Below the pieces are notes generated by a model. It made no database searches, was not told the origin of the DNA, and saw nothing but the letters and a program-made list of their open reading frames with translations. Shown here in pieces: positions 58,958 to 64,000 of a stretch of DNA of 64,000 nucleotides. The position numbers were made by a program, and so were the translations under genes. Position 1 is the stretch's first letter. Each line of letters begins with the position of its first letter. The stretch covers positions 79,726-143,725 of the forward strand of contig PGZZ01000009.1 of NCBI GenBank assembly GCA_002841545.1, given 5' to 3'. This stretch comes from Firmicutes bacterium HGW-Firmicutes-16. Its GTDB lineage: Bacteria > Bacillota > Clostridia > Oscillospirales > Oscillospiraceae.

Positions 58958-59690
58958 ATTTCAAGAAAGAATACCGGCGCTATGGGCGAATATCCCCGCG
59001 GCGGTTCTCTTCGACCCGGTGCTGAAGCCGAACGCGAAGCTTATATACGGTGTCATTTCTACCCTAGCGTTATCTCGTGGTTTCTGCAACGCGAGAAATG
59101 GTTACATAGGCGGACTCTTTCAACTGACGGCAAAATCGGTCAGTGAAATAATTTCCCAGCTCGCGGATCGTGGCTACATAATTGTCGAGCATGTCAAGGG
59201 AAAAGAGGGCACAAACGAGAGTCGAAATATCTGGATAAATGGAGCGAGATTAGGCTTTGAATACCCTCCCGAAAAAACGGGAGGGAGTATCCCGCAAAAA
59301 ACGGATACCCCTCCCGTAAAAAAGGGAGACACCCCCCCGCAAAAAGTTAAGGAGATATATACAAGAGGAAATAAAAAGTATATAGCGCCTGAAATTGTTG
59401 TTGAGAAGCTCACGGAATATGCCGGAAACAATACGCAGCTGAAAACAGCTCTGATGAATTTTGCGGAGATGAGAGCGAAGACCAAGGCTCCGATTACGAC
59501 CGAAGCAACGGCCACGCTGCTGCTGAAAAATCTTGATAAGCTCTCAGGAGGTTCCGATGCCGTCAGAATTGCGATGCTCGAGGAGGCCACGGAGAAAAAC
59601 TGGAAGACGGTTTACGCGCCGAAGGACGGCAGCGGAACAGCGCCGGCGATCATCAAGGAATCGGGAGGATATGAAGAATGGCAGGATTAA
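58947..59690 (+). CDS. Replisome-organiser/DnaD-like protein with N-terminal winged helix
   Basis: 247 residues. The N-terminal ~90 residues (LWANIPAAVLFDPVLKPNAKLIYGVISTLALSRGFC...LTAKSVSEIISQLADRGYIIVEH) are the HTH_36/replication-initiator winged helix common in phage replication proteins; a Pro/Lys linker with repeated TPPxKKGDTPP-type segments follows; the C-terminal ~100 residues are a helical DnaD-like region. It precedes the DnaB gene (13-base overlap) and probably loads that helicase at the element's origin. RBS GGGGGTGGTGAG. Confidence 0.78.
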   Translation: MNDEFQERIPALWANIPAAVLFDPVLKPNAKLIYGVISTLALSRGFCNARNGYIGGLFQLTAKSVSEIISQLADRGYIIVEHVKGKEGTNESRNIWINGARLGFEYPPEKTGGSIPQKTDTPPVKKGDTPPQKVKEIYTRGNKKYIAPEIVVEKLTEYAGNNTQLKTALMNFAEMRAKTKAPITTEATATLLLKNLDKLSGGSDAVRIAMLEEATEKNWKTVYAPKDGSGTAPAIIKESGGYEEWQD

Positions 59691-61066
59691 ATTATGTTCT
59701 CGAAGATGGAAAACTGCCTTTTGCTGTCGAAACCCATATTGAAGCTGAACATGCGGTTCTTGGAAGCATGCTGATTGACTCGTCCTGCGTCGGAGTTGTA
59801 ATGGCCGAGGCCAATGAAAACGATTTTTCGGACGAGCTCAGACCGATATTTATAGCGTTCCGTGAACTGTATTTTGCGAAAGAGGTTGTAGACCCTGTAG
59901 CAGTTCTTAATAAAGTCGGCATAGCAGGGATGCACTACCAACGACTGCTACTCGATCTGATGCAGGTTACTCCGACAGCCGCTAACGTCAATATTTACTT
60001 GAAGATTATGAAAGAGCAGAGCCTTGTCCGTAGAGCTGGTGCTATGGGGTTTGAGCTCATGAGTGCTCACAGCCTCGAAGAAGCACATGGAATGGTAGAC
60101 GAGCTTAATAAACTATTTTGCGGACGACAAAATGTCAAAATCGTTTCTTTCACACAGGGTATCGCGGATTTTTATACACGGCATGATGGTACGAAAGCGC
60201 CCGAATATCTGCGCTGGGGATTTCCCTCGCTAAATAAAATACTTACTGCCGAAGATGGAGATTTTATTATACTAGGCGGATACCCCAGTGCCGGCAAGAC
60301 AGTGCTTGCGCTTGAATTCGCCTGGCAGATGGCAAACTTCGGAAAAAAGCGAGTTGGAGTGTTTTCGCTTGAGACGAAGGATAGTAAACTCTATGACCGT
60401 TTGCTTAGCCGAGCCGCAGGGGTTCCATTCGACGAGATTAAGCACAATACCATTACAGACGATTCTTGGAAGAGTGTCGCTGAACTGGGTAGCTTAGCTG
60501 AGTCAATCAAACTCGACGTTATTAAAGCTGCTGGAATGACCGCAAATGATATTCGCGCCATCGCGTTGTCGCAGCACTACGATATCGTTATAATAGACTA
60601 CCTTCAGCTCATTTCTTCCGGGAGCCGTTATAAAGGAAACCGAACAGAGGAGGTCGCAGGAATAAGTATGGCCCTACATACATTCGCACAGGACTCTGAG
60701 GTTACCGTAATAGCTCTTTCACAGCTTACGCGCCCGGACAAAACGGTTAAGAGCACGGCGCCGACAATGTCGTCGCTTCGTGAAAGCGGACAGTTAGAGC
60801 AGGATGCAGATATTATCATGCTGCTGTATCTCATCAACGAGGAGGTACCTGATGGTGATCGCCGTTTAAAAATAGCGAAAAACAAAGACGGACCCCGCGG
60901 ATATATCACACTTGGATTTGAACCCAAGTTAATGCGATTCGCTCAGGTATCTTCACGGCCTGATGAACTGCCAAAGAAAGAGCGTTCTAGGTTCTCAGAA
61001 CTTCCGGATGGCGATGTGCAGGAGACGCTTGAGGTGTTCAATAAAACCGAAGGAGGTTCCGCATGA
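59678..61066 (+). CDS. dnaB: DnaB-family replicative helicase
   Basis: 462 residues. N-terminal DnaB domain (~18-115, AEHAVLGSMLIDSSCVGVV), RecA-like C-terminal domain with Walker A GGYPSAGKTVLALEFA (~208), Walker B IVIIDYLQLISSG (~308) and the ALSQLTRP sensor motif (~350). A ring helicase that unwinds DNA at the element's fork. Overlaps the preceding gene by 13 bases and the following one by 4. Confidence 0.94.
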   Translation: MAGLNYVLEDGKLPFAVETHIEAEHAVLGSMLIDSSCVGVVMAEANENDFSDELRPIFIAFRELYFAKEVVDPVAVLNKVGIAGMHYQRLLLDLMQVTPTAANVNIYLKIMKEQSLVRRAGAMGFELMSAHSLEEAHGMVDELNKLFCGRQNVKIVSFTQGIADFYTRHDGTKAPEYLRWGFPSLNKILTAEDGDFIILGGYPSAGKTVLALEFAWQMANFGKKRVGVFSLETKDSKLYDRLLSRAAGVPFDEIKHNTITDDSWKSVAELGSLAESIKLDVIKAAGMTANDIRAIALSQHYDIVIIDYLQLISSGSRYKGNRTEEVAGISMALHTFAQDSEVTVIALSQLTRPDKTVKSTAPTMSSLRESGQLEQDADIIMLLYLINEEVPDGDRRLKIAKNKDGPRGYITLGFEPKLMRFAQVSSRPDELPKKERSRFSELPDGDVQETLEVFNKTEGGSA

Positions 61067-61251
61067 TTGTAGGCGATATTGTACCAAATCAGACAATGAC
61101 AGGCGCCGGCCCAAAGGGTAAGCCGGTGACCGTCCCCGGCCACTGCGTATACATACACCCTGAGCGTAGGTTTTATACGCTCGAGTTCAAGCTCCCCGGA
61201 GGCACGATTCGCGAGTCGTTCCCATTTAAGTACAGAAAAGGAGGGTGCTAA
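61063..61251 (+). CDS. Hypothetical small element protein
   Basis: 62 residues; ATGA overlap with dnaB, AAGGAGG in front. Beta-rich (VTVPGHCVYIHPERRFYTLEFKLPGGTIRESFPFKYR). No family recognised; common position for small accessory proteins in phage replication modules. Confidence 0.72.
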   Translation: MIVGDIVPNQTMTGAGPKGKPVTVPGHCVYIHPERRFYTLEFKLPGGTIRESFPFKYRKGGC

Positions 61252-61256
61252 ATAAA

Positions 61257-61285
61257 AAGTGCGGGAGCTTTTACTCCCGCACCTA
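61257..61285. terminator. Terminator between the replication module and the Kelch gene
   Basis: GTGCGGGAG / CTCCCGCAC stem with CTTTTA loop. On the minus strand it is followed by T5, so it chiefly terminates the Kelch-protein gene. Confidence 0.85.
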
Positions 61286-61294
61286 TCAGATAAA

Positions 61295-62896
61295 TTAATC
61301 GTATTGGTTTACTTCAAAGTCTTTTATCTTGTCGAAGATGATATAGTCTTTTCTTACTTTAAACGGACCCTTATTATAGGTTTTCTCGATAATGAAGTAT
61401 GATTTGCCGGTACCGGCTGCCCGTTGGTCGTACCATTCGATAAATTCGTTAACCTTGGCCATAGTCAAATCGTATTCCTTTAAGGTTCCATCAACCATGT
61501 AAATATCAAGTATAGCAAAGCCTGCCTCTGCCTTATTGGGAGTAGCTGATACTTCATTGGAGTTGGCGCTCTCTCCACCAGTAGACACTGCAGTAACGAC
61601 ATAATAATAAGTAGTACCGTTTGTGACTGAGGAATCTGTGTATGTTGTTCCTGTAACGTTGTCAGCTATCTTCGTGTAAGTACCACCTGAAGTAGTAGAG
61701 CGGTATACGTTGTAGCTTGTTGCTTCGGTTACCGCACCCCATGTTAGGTCAACTTTAGCATCGCTAGCTATTGCGGTTAAGCCTGTCGGTGCTGCAGGCA
61801 AGATGGCGGGAAGTGCGTATTTTTCAACTGAATTAATAACACTACTGGCGTAACCAGTTTCTGTGCCTCCGATTGCATATATAGCATTATTGAGAACAAC
61901 TTCTTGTGATAAATATCTGCAGTGCAACATAGACGCTTTGGCTGTCCATAAGTTCGTTTCTGGGTTATATTGTTCTACAGCAGACATATCCAAATAACCA
62001 GAAAAAACAAAAATATTACCATTCACTACTATCAACGGGAAAGCGGCTTTCTGCTTCAGCATGGGTGCCTTGATTGTCCATGTGTTTGTTACCGGATCGT
62101 ACACCTCTACTGAATCGAGATTAGCTGAAGCAGTCTGTCCTCCAACAGCATATATTTTGTCGTTAAGAACTGCTACTTCATGCATTGTTCTTACACTGTT
62201 CATGGGAGCTTTGGTCGTCCATGTGTTGGTTGTAGGATCATATACTTCGACTGAATTTATCGCAGCATCAGTATTAGTATTACCTCCGATGGCATATATT
62301 TTTCCATTGACTACCGCTACTGCAAAATTGAAGCGTGCAATATTCATTGGAGCTACATTCGCGCATGTGCCAGCAATAGGGTCGTATACTTCCACTACAT
62401 TGGTTTTTTCCCCAGCAGTATCCTCTCCACCAATGACATATATTTTCCCGTCCACTACTGCCACTTGATGCCGATACCCTCCTGTACTGAGATTTTTTGT
62501 CGTATAAGAATCAGTTGTTGGGTCATAAATAAAAATTGCATGAATGCCATAACCATTGCTCCCACCGCCACCAACAATATACACTTTACCATTTATTACT
62601 GTTGCTTCCGAATCTTTGCAAGCAACAGGCAAAGGAGCCTTTGTAGTCCATGTATCTGTTGTCGGGTTATATTCTTCAACTGTATTTGTAACAGCACTAC
62701 CGCTCATGCCACCAAATACATAGATATTGCCATTTACAACGGCTGAGCAAAATTGAGAACGTGCAGTCGCCATCGACGCAACTGCTTCCCATGTGTCAGG
62801 ATCTGCTGCAAATGCAGGTGTGACGCATGTGATAGATATAATTAGTACCAATAATAGACTGCTGAGAACTTTGAATCTTTTTCTTATAAAACTCAT
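61295..62896 (-). CDS. Secreted Kelch beta-propeller protein with a fibronectin type III domain
   Basis: 533 residues from the ATG with AGAAAGGGG upstream (a longer in-frame extension lacks a ribosome site). Signal peptide ~1-30 ending TPAFAA. Residues ~32-385 contain about seven Kelch repeats with the double glycine (GGMSG, GGGGSN, GGEDT, GGNTN, GGQTAS, SGYLD, GGTETG), each followed by VEEYNPTTDTWT-like segments: a seven-bladed propeller. An FN3 domain (~390-475: APTGLTAIASDAKVDLTWGAVTEATSYNVYR) and a C-terminal helical domain (MVDGTLKEYDLTMAKVNEFIEWYD...) follow. No membrane anchor or LPXTG. Probably extracellular binding cargo of the element. It runs opposite to the replication genes. Confidence 0.85.
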   Translation of the reverse strand: MSFIRKRFKVLSSLLLVLIISITCVTPAFAADPDTWEAVASMATARSQFCSAVVNGNIYVFGGMSGSAVTNTVEEYNPTTDTWTTKAPLPVACKDSEATVINGKVYIVGGGGSNGYGIHAIFIYDPTTDSYTTKNLSTGGYRHQVAVVDGKIYVIGGEDTAGEKTNVVEVYDPIAGTCANVAPMNIARFNFAVAVVNGKIYAIGGNTNTDAAINSVEVYDPTTNTWTTKAPMNSVRTMHEVAVLNDKIYAVGGQTASANLDSVEVYDPVTNTWTIKAPMLKQKAAFPLIVVNGNIFVFSGYLDMSAVEQYNPETNLWTAKASMLHCRYLSQEVVLNNAIYAIGGTETGYASSVINSVEKYALPAILPAAPTGLTAIASDAKVDLTWGAVTEATSYNVYRSTTSGGTYTKIADNVTGTTYTDSSVTNGTTYYYVVTAVSTGGESANSNEVSATPNKAEAGFAILDIYMVDGTLKEYDLTMAKVNEFIEWYDQRAAGTGKSYFIIEKTYNKGPFKVRKDYIIFDKIKDFEVNQYD

Positions 62897-63035
62897 AAAT
62901 AATCCCCTTTCTATTTGATTTATACTAACAAAATCCGACAAAAAAGTTAAGTCTATAATTACCAATATTTAAGAGTTATACTAAAAGATTACTAAAATAC
63001 TATAAATAGGTTAGTACAGTAATAATTGAAAAAGG

Positions 63036-63058
63036 ATGCGGGGCTGTGCGCCCCGCAT
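63036..63058. terminator. Hairpin in the gap before the methyltransferase
   Basis: ATGCGGGGC / GCCCCGCAT stem with TGTGC loop, followed by TTTCC. Possible terminator; the remaining gap 62897-63202 shows only AT-rich DNA with repeated TTTTAGTA motifs near the Kelch promoter. Confidence 0.6.
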
Positions 63059-63202
63059 TTCCTGCGTTATTGAATCACTGCGGAAGCGCGGTTTTATATA
63101 AATACTAATAACAGTTTTTAATCCTACTATGTTTTTACTGAATTGCTTTTTGCCATTCGGTAGGATTCCGGCATCATGTGAAAGAACATAGGTTTGAAGT
63201 CA

Positions 63203-64000
63203 ATGACACGTTTTATAGTTAATTATTCCAAAGAAAAGCATTGCAATATACCCGCTGACCGGATGGAGGAGCGTGAAGGCTTTGTTTTTGCTTATAATGC
63301 ATATAACATCGACTGCATGGAGTACATGAGATCATGCGCAGACAAGCAATTTGACCTTGCAGTTGTTGATCCTCCATATGGCGGCGGACACAATGATAAC
63401 GACAGTAACCACAATAACGAACTAAAAGGCGGAGAAGCGAGCTGGGAAAAGAGCCCGCACGGTCGCTTCGGGTCGGGTAGTGGCAGCCTATTTGCAAAAT
63501 ACTCGGTGGGCGCAAACCGGACTGGCGGCACATGGGCGGATAAATATGGACTAAAAATAACCCATTGGGATATTGCTCCTCCTGCCGCATTTTTTCAAGA
63601 GTTAGCGCGAGTATCTAAAAACCAGATAATTTGGGGCGGAAATTACTTCTATCTGCCGCCTACCAGATGCTTTCTTGTCTGGCGAAAACTACAAATACCA
63701 CTTACCGGATTTTCGATGGCGCCCTGTGAATATGCGTGGACATCGTTTAACAAAAATGCGGCAATGTACGAATGCTTTTCCAGCGGTGGAAGCGGACGAG
63801 AGGCACGGTTTCATCCAACACAGAAGCCGATTTCACTTTATGAGTGGCTACTTACGAGTTTTGCTGTTGAAGGTGATTTAATTCTCGACACGCATCTGGG
63901 TTCCGGGAGCAGCAGAATTGCAGCGCACAACCTGGGCTTCGATTTTGTTGGCTGCGAAATAGATCCGGAGTATTTCCAAGCGCAGGAGGAGCGATTCGCC
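63203..64000 (+). CDS. Beta-class DNA methyltransferase, 3' end outside window
   Basis: Open from ATG 63203 to the end of the window (266 codons, no stop). Motif IV comes first (AVVDPPYGGG, ~58), followed by a target-recognition region, and the FxGxG-type motif I (LILDTHLGSGSSRIA, ~234) and EIDPEYF (~256) last. That order is typical of beta-class N6-adenine or N4-cytosine methyltransferases. Phage and element enzymes of this type are usually orphan (no restriction partner) and protect element DNA. The ribosome site is weak (AGG 11 bases upstream), so the real start could be elsewhere. Confidence 0.85.
   Translation, partial: MTRFIVNYSKEKHCNIPADRMEEREGFVFAYNAYNIDCMEYMRSCADKQFDLAVVDPPYGGGHNDNDSNHNNELKGGEASWEKSPHGRFGSGSGSLFAKYSVGANRTGGTWADKYGLKITHWDIAPPAAFFQELARVSKNQIIWGGNYFYLPPTRCFLVWRKLQIPLTGFSMAPCEYAWTSFNKNAAMYECFSSGGSGREARFHPTQKPISLYEWLLTSFAVEGDLILDTHLGSGSSRIAAHNLGFDFVGCEIDPEYFQAQEERFA

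Noticed and set aside
63219..63590. 123-codon minus-strand ORF
   Set aside because: Antisense to the open methyltransferase frame, which has strong family motifs.
1..64000. CRISPR arrays, rRNA genes or insertion sequences
   Set aside because: No regularly spaced repeats, rRNA-like sequence or transposase-like protein was seen in the window.

Overview
The window looks like chromosomal DNA of a strictly anaerobic, Gram-positive-type bacterium of the class Clostridia. The reasons are strong AGGAGG-type ribosome sites with many TTG/GTG starts, sigma-A promoters, lipoprotein-anchored binding proteins, a superoxide reductase/rubredoxin/high-molecular-weight rubredoxin operon, PyrR, and a sigma-54 activator. 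No genus can be named from the sequence alone. Genes are dense, and most operons end in clear hairpin terminators.

Layout of the host part (1-53680). (i) 1-5300: potassium homeostasis: end of kdpD, kdpE, a TPR protein, two split TrkA proteins, an unlisted 34-residue membrane peptide, trkH and a membrane-anchored OB-fold protein. (ii) 5390-6530: a TetR regulator with its own operator and an FMN-binding-domain protein. (iii) 6600-12370: NCS1 permease, DUF917 protein and hydantoinase/oxoprolinase, with a PucR regulator, probably a ring-amide (hydantoin- or pyrimidine-like) catabolic unit. (iv) RlmI-type rRNA methyltransferase. (v) 13828-19026: FGGY kinase and TetR divergent from a class III aminotransferase and a tandem class II aldolase protein, with matching palindromes at both promoters. 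(vi) oleate hydratase. (vii) acyltransferase, zinc-ribbon membrane protein and radical SAM protein. (viii) ABC exporter. (ix) 27251-28591: oxygen/superoxide defence operon under a Fur/PerR-like box. (x) membrane protein, TetR, then pyrR-uraA behind an attenuator. (xi) 33193-39112: oligopeptide ABC operon. (xii) 39898-45397: branched-chain amino-acid ABC operon and a hotdog thioesterase. (xiii) 45469-53220: OYE-type dienoyl-CoA reductase-like flavoprotein, orphan HypB, sigma-54 activator, then D-2-hydroxyacid dehydrogenase and a split transketolase. (xiv) tRNA-Met, tRNA-Glu and tRNA-Val.

From the tRNA-Val gene to the right edge lies an integrated, phage-like mobile element: a tyrosine integrase facing the tRNA and broken by a 1-base frameshift, an HD-GYP protein, a divergent repressor/Cro-like switch full of CGATA half-sites, several small HTH proteins, a DnaD/replisome-organiser-like protein, a DnaB helicase, a secreted Kelch/FN3 protein and a beta-class DNA methyltransferase that runs off the window. 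Its other end is not in view.

The most unusual signals are: an identical 17-bp palindrome placed exactly 17 nt before the start codons of both the integrase and the HD-GYP gene, each just after a -10 element, suggesting shared control of element mobility and cyclic-di-GMP turnover; the aldolase protein whose second domain has lost its metal ligands; the paired TetR operators around the sugar-kinase/aminotransferase/aldolase locus; and the small membrane peptide inside the Trk operon. Three genes (oleate hydratase and the two ABC binding proteins) have a codon bias towards C-ending codons that suggests very high expression.
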